The position numbers were made by a program, and so were the translations under genes. Shown piece by piece: positions 51,802 to 61,013 of a stretch of 64,000 nucleotides of DNA; position 1 is the first letter of the stretch; each line of letters starts with the position of its first letter. The stretch covers positions 62,001-126,000 of the forward strand of contig JBJLEF010000004.1 in the NCBI GenBank assembly GCA_045565995.1, given 5' to 3'. Below the pieces are notes generated by a model. It saw nothing but the letters and a program-made list of their open reading frames with translations, was not told the origin of the DNA and made no database searches. The DNA is from UBA721 sp002705165 (GTDB lineage: Bacteria; Planctomycetota; Planctomycetia; Pirellulales; Pirellulaceae).

Positions 51802-53715
51802 ATGTCGTCAGAACAAGAAAACCATTGGGACTCTCTCGCCTCAGATTTAAGCGGAGAAGAGCCTGCAAAAGAAGATAACGCTTCCCGTGACGAGAATTCG
51901 GATCCTACGGAGGTCGACGAGTCCAATAGTGTGAGCGAAACATCTACGGATGTCCCTGAAATGGGATCTGCAGACGACGAGCCTAAAGAATCGGTTGGAG
52001 GTGAAAGAGCGCTTTCGGGCGATCTGGATTCGTCAAACGAAACGGCTAGCTCGGAACTAGATGATGTGGTTGTGGACGAAGGCGAGCCCGTCAGATCTGA
52101 GCCGCAAGGGAGCGGGTTCGGCCTTGGCCTGTTTGAAGACGACGAGTTGAGCGAAATTCGCGCTGAGAACGATAAGGATATACGTGAGAAAGCAAAGGCA
52201 AAAGCGGTTGAACAAGCTGACCGCGAGACAAAACGCGAAAAGAAAGAACTGGAAGGCACGTCTAAAGCTGACCAGCCTAAACCAAAGAGTGAAGTAATTG
52301 ACGAGCAGTCCTCTGACACTTCAACAGAAATCTCAGTTGAAGACGCGAAGGGTGTAATTGAAAATCTTGATAGTACGGGTGATGACGTTGCCGCGGCATT
52401 AGATCGATTGTTTGCACCAGTCGAAATTGGAGGTGCTCTAGATGACACTCGTGATGAAGAAGTCGTGTTTGAATCAGAGGAAGTTGACGAATCCTTAGAG
52501 TTCGAAGAATCCAAAGACAAAGAATCTGAATCAGTAAACGAAGAGGAATTCAGCTATACCGATCTCGAGGGAGACCCGGTGCAGGATACTGTTGTACCGG
52601 ACGCTGAAGAAACGGAAGAAGAGGCAGAAGCGGGGCAGATTGAGGAAGAGGTGGTACCGTCCGCAGCGGCAAGTGAGAAACCAGAAGAAAAAAGTCGACG
52701 TCGAAAACGACGCATTTGGCCATGGTCTCGTAAGCAGGTCGAGGAAGACGAGCCAACAAAGGAGACGACTGATGTGGCTCAGGTGGCTCAGGTGGCTGAT
52801 ACTAATAAAGTTGTCGAAGAAGCTCCCCAAAAAGAAAGCCAAGCCTCGGAGTCTGACGAAGGTGAAAAGAAGGAGCGATCCGGAAGAAGGCGTCGTGGTA
52901 GACGCAGAGGTAAGGGAGGGCAGTCGCGTCCCAATAGCGGAAGTGACCGGGAAAATAAAGAATCGGAAAGCCGTCCTGTAGAAACAACCGAATCCAACGA
53001 TCAAACCAGGGAAAAGAAATCGAATCGTGGTAATCGCCGCGGCGGTGGAGGACGGGCGAATCAACGAGGTTCACGTGACTCAGATCAAACTGACGAGGCG
53101 CAAGACTTCGAGGAGAAGTCAGAACAAACCGAAGAGAAGCCCAAGCGCCGACGGGGTAATATACCAACCTGGGACACGGCTGTTTCGTATGTTGTAGATA
53201 AAAACGTGAAAGCTCGTGGCAAGTCGATACCAAAAAGAGAACGGATCAAGAAGAAGGCTCGCAAAAATACAAGTCGCGATGAAGAACCAGAACGTGACGG
53301 GAAGCCTGAACCCGAAGAGTCTCGTGATAATCAGCGGTCCGATAATAAAGGGAGCGGTCAAAGTGGCGATAAAGATGGAAATCGAAAGCGTAGTCGGCGT
53401 GGTAAAGGAAGAAGTCGCAAGACTAAAGATAGGGAAGTGAGTTCAAAAGCAACTGACACCTCGAAAGATACGAGGGATGCGCCGGAAGCAGGGGATAAGA
53501 ACGAGAAGCGAGAGACTGGAAGAGACGGTTCGAAAAAGCGTAGGCGGAGACGCAATTCAGGTAGGAATGATAAAAAAGACGATAACGCTCGCACTGAGTC
53601 TTCAGAACCGAAAGTTGATGTCAATCACTCAGAGAACAACGGTGAAACGTCTGCCGATAAAAAACCAAACCGACGGCGCAGAAGGCGTCGCGCGCGGACG
53701 GACGCTGATGAGTAA
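51802..53715 (+). CDS. Long disordered acidic-then-basic protein, unknown
   Basis: 637 residues. The N-terminal half is strongly acidic (Glu/Asp/Ser) and the C-terminal half is rich in Arg/Lys/Gly. It resembles proteins that bind RNA through disordered RGG-like tracts (SGRRRRGRRRGKGGQ, NRRGGGGRANQRGSR). Small ordered islands recur: GFGLGLFEDDELSEIRAEN, DDVAAALDRLFAP, RRKRRIWPWSR and IPTWDTAVSYVVDKNVKAR. No catalytic motif is seen. It overlaps the next gene by one base (TAATG). A role in RNA or nucleoid binding is inference only. Confidence 0.7.
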   Translation: MSSEQENHWDSLASDLSGEEPAKEDNASRDENSDPTEVDESNSVSETSTDVPEMGSADDEPKESVGGERALSGDLDSSNETASSELDDVVVDEGEPVRSEPQGSGFGLGLFEDDELSEIRAENDKDIREKAKAKAVEQADRETKREKKELEGTSKADQPKPKSEVIDEQSSDTSTEISVEDAKGVIENLDSTGDDVAAALDRLFAPVEIGGALDDTRDEEVVFESEEVDESLEFEESKDKESESVNEEEFSYTDLEGDPVQDTVVPDAEETEEEAEAGQIEEEVVPSAAASEKPEEKSRRRKRRIWPWSRKQVEEDEPTKETTDVAQVAQVADTNKVVEEAPQKESQASESDEGEKKERSGRRRRGRRRGKGGQSRPNSGSDRENKESESRPVETTESNDQTREKKSNRGNRRGGGGRANQRGSRDSDQTDEAQDFEEKSEQTEEKPKRRRGNIPTWDTAVSYVVDKNVKARGKSIPKRERIKKKARKNTSRDEEPERDGKPEPEESRDNQRSDNKGSGQSGDKDGNRKRSRRGKGRSRKTKDREVSSKATDTSKDTRDAPEAGDKNEKRETGRDGSKKRRRRRNSGRNDKKDDNARTESSEPKVDVNHSENNGETSADKKPNRRRRRRRARTDADE

Positions 53716-54251
53716 TGTCGACGGCACGATTGTCCAACGCTGTCGAATTCTTTAAGACGGAGCTGCGTTGGATAGGCGTTGTTTACGACGCACAGGGCCG
53801 CCTAGCTCGGCTTTCGTTCTTTAACGAGCGTAAGCAGGACGCAGAGAATGCTGTCAAAGGGTTTTTGACCCCAAGCCATAGGCTCCTTTTTGATGGGAGT
53901 GTTGTGAACGATGCTATTCGTCGATATTCTGCCGGTGAAGATCCACGCGTTCAGACGATTACTTTGTCACCCTGCAAAACCGGCTTCCAAGAACGCGTAA
54001 GGAAGTCCTGTCGTAAAATTGCCTATGGTTGTACTACGACCTATGGGGAACTAGCTCGCTATGCTAATTCGCCTAGGGGAGCAAGGGCCGTAGGGTTATG
54101 CATGAAAAATAACCCCATACCGATAATCGTGCCTTGCCATCGTGTATTAGGGGCTGGCGATCGGCTAGGGGGTTTTTCCGCGGGGCCTGGCATCTCCCTT
54201 AAAAAGCAGCTTTTAAGAATGGAAGGCGTTAAGCGTAAATTTGTTAATTGA
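53715..54251 (+). CDS. Methylated-DNA-protein-cysteine methyltransferase (Ogt type)
   Basis: 178 residues with the active-site PCHRV at 140-144 (Cys141), preceded by the helix-turn-helix region TTYGELARYANSPRGARAVG. It accepts the methyl group from O6-methylguanine on its cysteine. The N-terminal extension matches Ogt-type proteins in size. The start overlaps the disordered protein's stop as TAATG, implying coupled translation. Confidence 0.92.
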   Translation: MSTARLSNAVEFFKTELRWIGVVYDAQGRLARLSFFNERKQDAENAVKGFLTPSHRLLFDGSVVNDAIRRYSAGEDPRVQTITLSPCKTGFQERVRKSCRKIAYGCTTTYGELARYANSPRGARAVGLCMKNNPIPIIVPCHRVLGAGDRLGGFSAGPGISLKKQLLRMEGVKRKFVN

Positions 54252-54323
54252 AATAGTTAACTCCCCCTAGAACAACGACCGATGATTGATTACGTTAATT
54301 AATGAGCCGCTTGCGGCCAATTT

Positions 54324-54397
54324 GCACCTCTAGCTCAACTGGATAGAGCACCTGTCTACGGAACAGGAGGTTACAGGTTCGAATCCTGTGAGGTGTA
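54324..54397 (+). tRNA. tRNA-Arg (anticodon ACG)
   Basis: 74 nt cloverleaf: acceptor GCACCTC/GAGGTGT with a terminal G-U pair, D-arm TAGCTCAACTGGATAGAGCA, anticodon stem CTGTC... with loop CTACGGA, and T-arm CAGGTTCGAATCCTG. ACG becomes inosine-34 to read CGU/CGC/CGA. No CCA is encoded. No repeated end or integrase suggesting an integration site is visible near it. Confidence 0.97.
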
Positions 54398-54874
54398 CTT
54401 CTTTTTGCGCTACAAAACTCGAGGCGAACCGTTCTACCGCCCAGAAAACGCCAATTTGGTTTGCGTCTCAAAAAGTGTACAAACATTCCATCCTAGGTCT
54501 TCTTGTGTTTTCCGACTTCTGGCAAAACCTAGCGTCTAGAGAAAGTTGCCTAAATACTTTTATTTGAGCGTAGTTAACCTTCAAAATGTTTCCTGCAGAA
54601 AAAATCCCGTGGATGACCATTTGTTAAAGAAACTCTGTAGATTAGCCGTCCGCTGCAGAGTTGGGATTCGTTTCCATTGACGATGTTTGTTTAGCCTCGA
54701 AGAATTAGAATAAGGCTGGTAAATAGCTTCGGTTCGTGTTCCTAAAATCCGTGCCTTTGGGGGACATGTTTGGTGTTTGTGAATACTTACGCACAAGTGA
54801 AGGGGATTTGATCCTAGCAGTTGGCGGTGAATTCAGAGTTGCTGGTCGTGTGGCAACTTATAGTAAATACCACC
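54398..54874. other. 477-base intergenic region, no gene seen
   Basis: Moderately AT-rich sequence after the tRNA. It contains a T-rich tail (CTTCTTTTTGCG) that may end the tRNA transcript, but no hairpin, direct repeat of the tRNA end or credible frame with a ribosome site. Confidence 0.5.
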
Positions 54875-55294
54875 TTAGACGCCCTCTAGGATAGCAGACA
54901 AACCAGAGTAAATAATGTAGGAAACAAAGGCCTCAATTAGCCAAACAATTATTAGTTCGCCGAGATTAAGTTCGAACCAATCCATCATTAGCTTGATACT
55001 TAATATAACGCTGGCCCCGTAACCGAAGATCGCTAGGAAACCTAGCAGGGTGCCGAGCAATGGAGAGAAGGTGAGACCGAATATTAATGCTAATCCCGCT
55101 ACGAAATGCGATAGCCCTGTGATGCCAAAAATCACGCCATGGTATTTCAACGCTAGATAGAACCCTAATTTAAGTTCATCTTTTGATAGGTGCCAATTAA
55201 AGAGTTTAAAGGTCACAGTCAGGATAAACGAATTTACTACAATCGCTACCCCGACTACTAAACAGACATTCGCTAATAAAGCTAGGATAAGCAA
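54875..55294 (-). CDS. Small hypothetical membrane protein
   Basis: 139 residues with about four membrane helices: ALLANVCLVVGVAIVVNSFIL, GVIFGITGLSHFVAGLALIFG, TLLGFLAIFGYGASVIL and the last ending SYIIYSGLSAI. No signature of a named family was recognised and no polar motif suggests catalysis. It stands alone between intergenic stretches of 477 and 330 bases, so it is probably a monocistronic unit. Confidence 0.6.
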   Translation of the reverse strand: MLILALLANVCLVVGVAIVVNSFILTVTFKLFNWHLSKDELKLGFYLALKYHGVIFGITGLSHFVAGLALIFGLTFSPLLGTLLGFLAIFGYGASVILSIKLMMDWFELNLGELIIVWLIEAFVSYIIYSGLSAILEGV

Positions 55295-55624
55295 GCTAGC
55301 TCCCCCAAAAAAATGATGTAGTACGTTCTAGTTTAAGAGATGCAAAACATTCGCATTATGGGGCGCAGAAGTTGAAAAAAAATATGGATTCTCTCTCCTT
55401 GTAACGGTGCTTAGGCCCAGCAAATCAGGCGCATTAAAAAGTAAAATAGTGAAAAAAACGACAGAAACGTCTGTTGTAAGCGGAAATTCCCAGTTTCATA
55501 GCTTTCCAAATCCAACCCGTGCCGGCAAGAAGCGAAGACCCAACACGGATGACCGAGGTAATAGCTAGATCGCTAAAAGGCAGGTTCTCAAGTTCGTCCG
55601 GGCTGATAATGGAAATCGAGCGAT
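55295..55624. other. 330-base intergenic region, no gene seen
   Basis: A-rich sequence with several A-runs (for example near 55374-55382 and 55450-55458). I see no frame, hairpin with T-run or tRNA-like fold. It may carry the promoter of the small membrane protein gene. Confidence 0.5.
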
Positions 55625-57043
55625 TTATTCTTTGAACCAGGGAGCCCTTGCATTTTTGGTGATTTCAGCGTCAAGTTTGGTCATGCGGGCAGTTAGTCGT
55701 TCAACGATGTCAGGATGTTCCTCAGCTAGATTCGTAGTTTCACCGAGATCAATTGCCAGATTGAAGAGCATAACTTGAGGGGGTTTCACCTGGTTAGGCT
55801 GATTGTTGTTCCTCTGTTGGCGAGGCTTCTTGATGAGTAGCTTCCAATCCCCCTGCCGAATCCCCTCGAGATCTCCTCTTGAAGTGTAGTGCAAAAACTC
55901 ATTTCGCGGTGATGCTGCTAGTTTGCCAGTGAATAGGCCGGAAATATCCATTCCATCAATCTTATGAGTCTTAGGTAGCTTCGAGCCGCTTAACTTGGCG
56001 ATCGTGGGCAATAAATCGATCGTCGATGCCAATTGATTGCAAATCGTACCTGAAGGTACTCCGGGGCCCCGTATGAGGCATGGGACACGTTGGCCGCCTT
56101 CAAACGTGGTGCCTTTTCCGTCCCGCAAGGGCCCTGCGGATCCCCCGTGATGTTTGAATTGCAGCCAGGGCCCGTTATCCGTGGTGTAGATTACGTAAGT
56201 ATTGTCGCTGAGCTTGAGTTCATCCAGTGTATTGAGCAGGCGTCCCACTTCCGCGTCGATGTGCTCAATGGTGTTGGTGTATGCGTTGAGGGGATTGGGA
56301 TCTCTAATGTCGTCCGGTACATACAAGGGTATGTGCGGCATGGAATGCGGCAGATAGACAAAAAACGGGCGATCTTGATTAGCAGTAACAAAATCGATCG
56401 CTTTTTGCGTATACCTCCGTGTCACAGTACGCTGGTCCACTGGGACTTCGACGATTGTTTCATCTTCAAATAGCGGCGTCTTCCATTTGGTTAAAGTAGA
56501 ATTTGGATCCTTCCAGAGAATGTCCATGCCGGCGAATCCGCCCTGTGGTTTCCCCTTGTTGTCAGGATGGTTCATGTCGTTGGAGTAGGGGATGCCGAAA
56601 TAAGTATCGAAACCGTTAGAGGTCGGCAGGACCTCGGGGTGGTGACCGAGGTGCCATTTTCCGAAGCAGGCCGTAGCGTAGCCCTGTGATCTGAGTTGGT
56701 CGGCGATCGTGTTTTCGCTAGGGTTTAGCCCCTTGGTTGAAGACGGGAATAAGACATGCTGGTGCATCCCGACTCGCTTAGGGTAGCAACCTGTCAGTAA
56801 AGCCGCTCGTGATGGCGTGCACACCGGCGAGGCTACCATAAAGCTTGTAAACTTCCGGCCTTCGGTGGCAAGGCGGTCAATGTTCGGAGTTCTGATCGTC
56901 TCAGAACCAAAGGAGCCTAAATCGCCATAACCCTGGTCATCAGCGAAGATAATAACGAAGTTGGGCTTCTCTGCAGCACAGCCAATATTTGCTTGTACGA
57001 TGTGAAATGAAAATATCGCGACCGTAAATAGTGTCTTCAACAT
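55625..57043 (-). CDS. Secreted sulfatase (formylglycine-dependent)
   Basis: 472 residues. Signal peptide MLKTLFTVAIFSFHIVQA, then the metal site IIFADDQGYGD (Asp35, Asp36) and the formylglycine signature CTPSRAALLTG at 75-85. The second metal block TYVIYTTDNGPW follows. It is close to N-acetylgalactosamine-6/arylsulfatase A-type enzymes and is exported, so it may remove sulfate from external polysaccharides. The gene is transcribed alone. Confidence 0.95.
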   Translation of the reverse strand: MLKTLFTVAIFSFHIVQANIGCAAEKPNFVIIFADDQGYGDLGSFGSETIRTPNIDRLATEGRKFTSFMVASPVCTPSRAALLTGCYPKRVGMHQHVLFPSSTKGLNPSENTIADQLRSQGYATACFGKWHLGHHPEVLPTSNGFDTYFGIPYSNDMNHPDNKGKPQGGFAGMDILWKDPNSTLTKWKTPLFEDETIVEVPVDQRTVTRRYTQKAIDFVTANQDRPFFVYLPHSMPHIPLYVPDDIRDPNPLNAYTNTIEHIDAEVGRLLNTLDELKLSDNTYVIYTTDNGPWLQFKHHGGSAGPLRDGKGTTFEGGQRVPCLIRGPGVPSGTICNQLASTIDLLPTIAKLSGSKLPKTHKIDGMDISGLFTGKLAASPRNEFLHYTSRGDLEGIRQGDWKLLIKKPRQQRNNNQPNQVKPPQVMLFNLAIDLGETTNLAEEHPDIVERLTARMTKLDAEITKNARAPWFKE

Positions 57044-57176
57044 ACAGGTAATGCCTTGAGAGAGATGTGGTTTACAAGCGTAGATTATACCGACTCGTTG
57101 CGAGCGATTCCATCATCCATTGATGCCGTGGGGAGGGAGGAGACATGGTTGAAGTTTGATCAGCTGTGTTTGACAG

Positions 57177-58871
57177 TCAAGGTGTAATCGTCACAGCGAT
57201 GGCAACCAAGGCGACGGTAATAATTATTCCTGCTAGTAATAAACAGCCAACGCCGGAGGAGCTGGAAGCGGTTAAATTGCCTGAGGCAGTACGCGTTGTG
57301 TGCTCGAAGCGAGCCTGGGCCTCCCCGGGCTTGGATAAAAAGACTGTAGCATCTTTGAATGCGGAACTGGTAGCCCGTAATAGTGTTGGATAAACCCGGA
57401 ACCGGTACGCCTTCGCTCCGACAATGATACTGGGAAAAAATTCTCCCACCTCTTCGATTCGAATACGTCGGGAACCCTTTCCGATGATTCGTAATAAAAG
57501 TAATATCGTTCGATAGACGGTCATGTAACCGTGAGCCTTTTTTATGCCGATCGCGGCAGCGGTACTAAGTGCTAGTGTAAAGGCGTGTCTCGCAATCAGT
57601 GGTCCCGAATTGGTTTTTACATGCTCGCGTGCCTGGCTGTAATCGACGTTTTCATTGATCTCAGCATTGGAGATTGTGTCTATTTCGTTGGAGTAGAAAT
57701 CTAAGCTAATATCGCCCCCGTTGGTCCGTACCTGAAATGTACCTAGAAGTGGAAATCGATAGGTGTCTTTCCCTTCACCGAATGTGTTCGGGGTGGATAG
57801 CTGAGACCACATGGCCTGTTGAGCGTGTGCGACGACATCAGCAGGGATCCCGGTTTGAAGAGAGACGATGGAGGAAAGAAGTTGAAGTGTGACGGGTTTA
57901 TCCGATTCACCTAAAGCATCTCTTAGTAAGGCGTCGAGGTTGTCCGAGGCAGGAGCGGGCGTATCAGCTGCCTTGGAAGCTTCAATGGGTTTTGCGGTTA
58001 GCGGCTGGGAATCGCTTTTAGCAGCGGTCTTCGTTTCCAAGGTGTCGTCTTTTACGTCTACGTTGGGTATCCTTGTTTTTCCAGTCGTGGTGTCCGGAGG
58101 CTCCGTTGCAATTGGGATCGGCTCTTTTGTAGAGCGATTATTAGAATCGTTCCCGGCAATATCTTTCGATGGAGGTGAATCGGAAGCCGAGGCAGTCACT
58201 GCTTTCCCGACCGTTTCCTCGCGGTTACTGTCTGTGGTATGCGAATCAGCTCGCCGCGTTAATTCGTCGAGGTGCTTTCGTGAATCCTCCTGAAGTTGCT
58301 TAAGCCGAGCCTCGTCCTCCGTCGTATCCGGAGTCCCGAAAGAAATGGTCTGCGATAAGGTCGCTAATGCTTCAGCTCGGAATGCAGCAAGTGGATCCGC
58401 CGATTCTGGTGAATGATTGGCTGTCGAAGGGGGCGGACTGGCTGGTAGATCAGGTTTTGATTCTGAATCCTGAGGGAGGATGTCGCTCTGGGCTGCTGGG
58501 TCTTCTTTGCCTGTATCGGGAACGAAGGGTCCAGCTTGATGTGCAAAGACGACACGGCTATAACCATCGAACTTGTCGAGTTCAAAACTAACGGTCAAGG
58601 TAGAACCTTTTTGAACTTTGATGTCTGTGTGCAGTTGAAGTTCCAGAGAGTAGTCGGTCTCTGGTAGATCGCACTTGATGGTGTTCCCGTCTCGGAGTTC
58701 CTGAACACGAGTGTAAGCGACCGTTTGCGCCACACTTTGAACCGTGAGGCTCCCGGTAATTGTTTCCTCGCTAAGCTCGCGTACTAGGGCGCGAATCTTC
58801 CTTTGGGGGCGCTTTTCGCTCCGTTGGATTTCAATTAGTTCGTCAACTAAGTCGGAAAGCGTCAGAGCCAT
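57177..58871 (-). CDS. Membrane-anchored protein with two HU-like folds, unknown
   Basis: 564 residues. An N-terminal ordered region (1-115) is followed by a Ser/Thr/Pro/Asp-rich linker (115-310). Residues 327-393 (LQLLSSIVSLQTGIP, FPLLGTFQVRT) follow the HU/IHF order: helix pair then the G-T-F strand turn. Residues 427-500 (ARHAFTLALS, IRIEEVGEFFPS) repeat it. A single membrane helix ends the chain (540-560). If correct this is a membrane-tethered HU-type protein, similar in idea to the HU-SPOR proteins of Bacteroidetes. DNA binding is not certain because the long HU arm is missing. Confidence 0.5.
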   Translation of the reverse strand: MALTLSDLVDELIEIQRSEKRPQRKIRALVRELSEETITGSLTVQSVAQTVAYTRVQELRDGNTIKCDLPETDYSLELQLHTDIKVQKGSTLTVSFELDKFDGYSRVVFAHQAGPFVPDTGKEDPAAQSDILPQDSESKPDLPASPPPSTANHSPESADPLAAFRAEALATLSQTISFGTPDTTEDEARLKQLQEDSRKHLDELTRRADSHTTDSNREETVGKAVTASASDSPPSKDIAGNDSNNRSTKEPIPIATEPPDTTTGKTRIPNVDVKDDTLETKTAAKSDSQPLTAKPIEASKAADTPAPASDNLDALLRDALGESDKPVTLQLLSSIVSLQTGIPADVVAHAQQAMWSQLSTPNTFGEGKDTYRFPLLGTFQVRTNGGDISLDFYSNEIDTISNAEINENVDYSQAREHVKTNSGPLIARHAFTLALSTAAAIGIKKAHGYMTVYRTILLLLRIIGKGSRRIRIEEVGEFFPSIIVGAKAYRFRVYPTLLRATSSAFKDATVFLSKPGEAQARFEHTTRTASGNLTASSSSGVGCLLLAGIIITVALVAIAVTITP

Positions 58872-58974
58872 GTTCTAAAACCAATCGCAAAGGGGAGCCA
58901 AATCCTACCAAAACACCTAACTTCACTATATTAAGATGTAATTACAGCATACTTAAGGCGCAGAAAATCACCAA

Positions 58975-59832
58975 CTAATACATTAACATCGCCAATTTTC
59001 GACGATACTTGTGCACAAGTTCGTCATCCTCTGGTAACGCTTTAAAGGCAGTGAGTAAAAAGTGGTGTGCGGCCTTTCCAACGCCTAATTTATCGGAAGC
59101 GTAGACGTCGATTGCAATTTGGAACGCTTCTTCGTACTCACTAGCCGCTGCTAAAGCCTCGGCAAGTTCCATCGCGTTTTGATTGCTGGCCGAATCCTCC
59201 GAGTATTTACGACGCGCGGACGCAAGATCGGAATCATCCGAGCCTGACGTTAAAGTGATCATGGCTTTGACCTTTTCCGCTTCGGGCTCAAGAAAACCAC
59301 GTTCCTCTAATTTCGCGATCACGGAGGTTGCCTTTTCAGATTCGCCACTTAGAGATAGTGCTCGCGCAAGTCCGATTTGTAAGACGGTGTTCTCATTGTC
59401 GTTTAGGAGCAGTGTTTCCCACGCTGCTACGGCATTAGCAGGTTCCGTGTCGGTTAACAGGTCGGCAGCCATGATCTCGCGATGAATCTGCAGCTGTTCG
59501 ATCCACCGTGAGATTTCCTCGGCTTCTATCACACCCTGGAAATAATCGATGGGGTTGCCGTTAAGGAATGCGTAAACGGTGGGTATGCTCTCAATCTGAA
59601 AAGACTGCGCTGTTTCCGGTGCAATTTCCGTGTTGACCTTTACGAGCCGGACTTCACCGTTAAATCGTGAGACAGCTTGTTCTAGGTTAGGAGCCAAAAG
59701 ACGACAGGGTTGACACCATGACGCCCAAAAGTCGACAAGGACCAATTGTTCTTGTGAAGCATTAACAACATCGCTCTCAAAATCCGCGTCGGTAGTATCG
59801 ATGATCCAGTTAGGTTGGGTATCTTCGCTCAT
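58975..59832 (-). CDS. CnoX-like thioredoxin with TPR-type C-terminus
   Basis: 285 residues. The thioredoxin domain (1-115) has VLVDFWASWCQPC with Cys40 and Cys43 and the IPTVYAFLNG cis-Pro loop. The C-terminal 170 residues are helical repeats like those of YbbN/CnoX. CnoX protects proteins against oxidative unfolding and passes them to DnaK or GroEL. There is no signal peptide, so cytoplasmic. The redox motif CQPC is unlike E. coli's SQHC but resembles active variants. Confidence 0.9.
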   Translation of the reverse strand: MSEDTQPNWIIDTTDADFESDVVNASQEQLVLVDFWASWCQPCRLLAPNLEQAVSRFNGEVRLVKVNTEIAPETAQSFQIESIPTVYAFLNGNPIDYFQGVIEAEEISRWIEQLQIHREIMAADLLTDTEPANAVAAWETLLLNDNENTVLQIGLARALSLSGESEKATSVIAKLEERGFLEPEAEKVKAMITLTSGSDDSDLASARRKYSEDSASNQNAMELAEALAAASEYEEAFQIAIDVYASDKLGVGKAAHHFLLTAFKALPEDDELVHKYRRKLAMLMY

Positions 59833-59966
59833 TATGTTCTCTTGTGCACAAAGGAAATATCTACTTATTATTGTAAAATAGACTGTGAACCTTGTGGATA
59901 GATAACCATAAAACTTAATGCCGCCTCGGTGTTAAACACTGAGAATACTCGTTGAAATGTATGTAA

Positions 59967-61013
59967 ATGAAGATACTTAAAATTTCTGCTTGGCAACCGG
60001 ATTGCGTTGGTTCTCCACCGGACTGGCGTACGAAGCTTGGTCAGATTGTCGTCGAGATTGAGTTGGAGGACGGAATTTCTGGTCTTGGAGTCGGGGGTGG
60101 TGGCCAAGCCGGAATTCACGTGATTGAGTCTGTTCTGCAGGAATGTCTTCTGAAAGAAAACTATAGCTGCCCGCAAGAAGCTCACTCGGCGATGTTGGAG
60201 CACACAGCTTTTTATGGTCGCAAGGGCATCGTTCCTATGGCCATTTCCGGTGTAGACCTCGCGATCTGGGATGCTTATGCCAAGCAGCGGAGCTTTTCGG
60301 TGTACGAGCTTCTTACGGACGAGCCTGCTCCAGCAACTTTACCGATGTATCAAACCGTGTTTGATGACGCAGAGGCGTTGGCAGCGGTCGAACAGGGGAA
60401 GGAAGCGGTAAAATTACATGTGGAACGCTTTGGAGATCGCCCAGACCCGTTATTGATTCGGAAGTTAGTGCGGGCGACAAGAGAAAAACTAGGCCCAGCC
60501 AAATCAATCATGCTAGATGCCTTTGGTCGATGGGATGTTGAGACCACATTGAGGGTGGCGGATGTTATTTATGAACTCGGCGTAGATTGGATTGAAGAAC
60601 CGGTACCCCCTGATGCGTTGAGCGACTATACGACACTCAATCAACGTTCGCCGATACCAATTGCCGGCGGTGAGCACGAATACTTGAGTGAGGGATTCAA
60701 GGATCTGGCTGATCGGGATGCTGTTAGCGTGTTTCAGCCTGATATTAATTGGTGCGGTGGTCTTACAACCCTGGTTGAAATTTACCGAATAGCAGAGGAA
60801 GCTGGCATTCGGGTCGTACCACATCGAGGTTCAGAACCGTTTAGCCTTCCGGTCATCGCCGCACTCGATAAAAATCCTCTCGCGGAATCGGCGCGGAAAT
60901 GGTTCACCTGTATCGATGGTGTGGCGATACCTAACGTCGATGGTGTTCCGCTTAAGTTGAACCCCGGCTTTGGTGTCAGGATCATTGAAGAGAAGAATCA
61001 AGGATCACGTTAA
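59967..61013 (+). CDS. Mandelate racemase-subgroup enolase-superfamily enzyme
   Basis: 348 residues. The metal ligands are Asp (IMLDAFGRWD), Glu (WIEEPVPPD) and Glu (GGEHEYL). The base pair is formed by a K-L-H strand (AVKLHVERFG) and the His of VVPHRGSEPF. This is the MR subgroup (sugar acid dehydratase or racemase), with a K-x-H strand instead of the usual K-x-K. The substrate is unknown. Its end overlaps that of the convergent DUF1501 gene by nine bases. Confidence 0.9.
   Translation: MKILKISAWQPDCVGSPPDWRTKLGQIVVEIELEDGISGLGVGGGGQAGIHVIESVLQECLLKENYSCPQEAHSAMLEHTAFYGRKGIVPMAISGVDLAIWDAYAKQRSFSVYELLTDEPAPATLPMYQTVFDDAEALAAVEQGKEAVKLHVERFGDRPDPLLIRKLVRATREKLGPAKSIMLDAFGRWDVETTLRVADVIYELGVDWIEEPVPPDALSDYTTLNQRSPIPIAGGEHEYLSEGFKDLADRDAVSVFQPDINWCGGLTTLVEIYRIAEEAGIRVVPHRGSEPFSLPVIAALDKNPLAESARKWFTCIDGVAIPNVDGVPLKLNPGFGVRIIEEKNQGSR

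Noticed and set aside
54295..54486. Minus-strand frame across tRNA-Arg
   Set aside because: It is antisense to the tRNA; short frames over tRNA genes are common artefacts.
54324..54874. Integrated element at tRNA-Arg
   Set aside because: No integrase, no direct repeat of the tRNA 3' end and no compositional break were seen.
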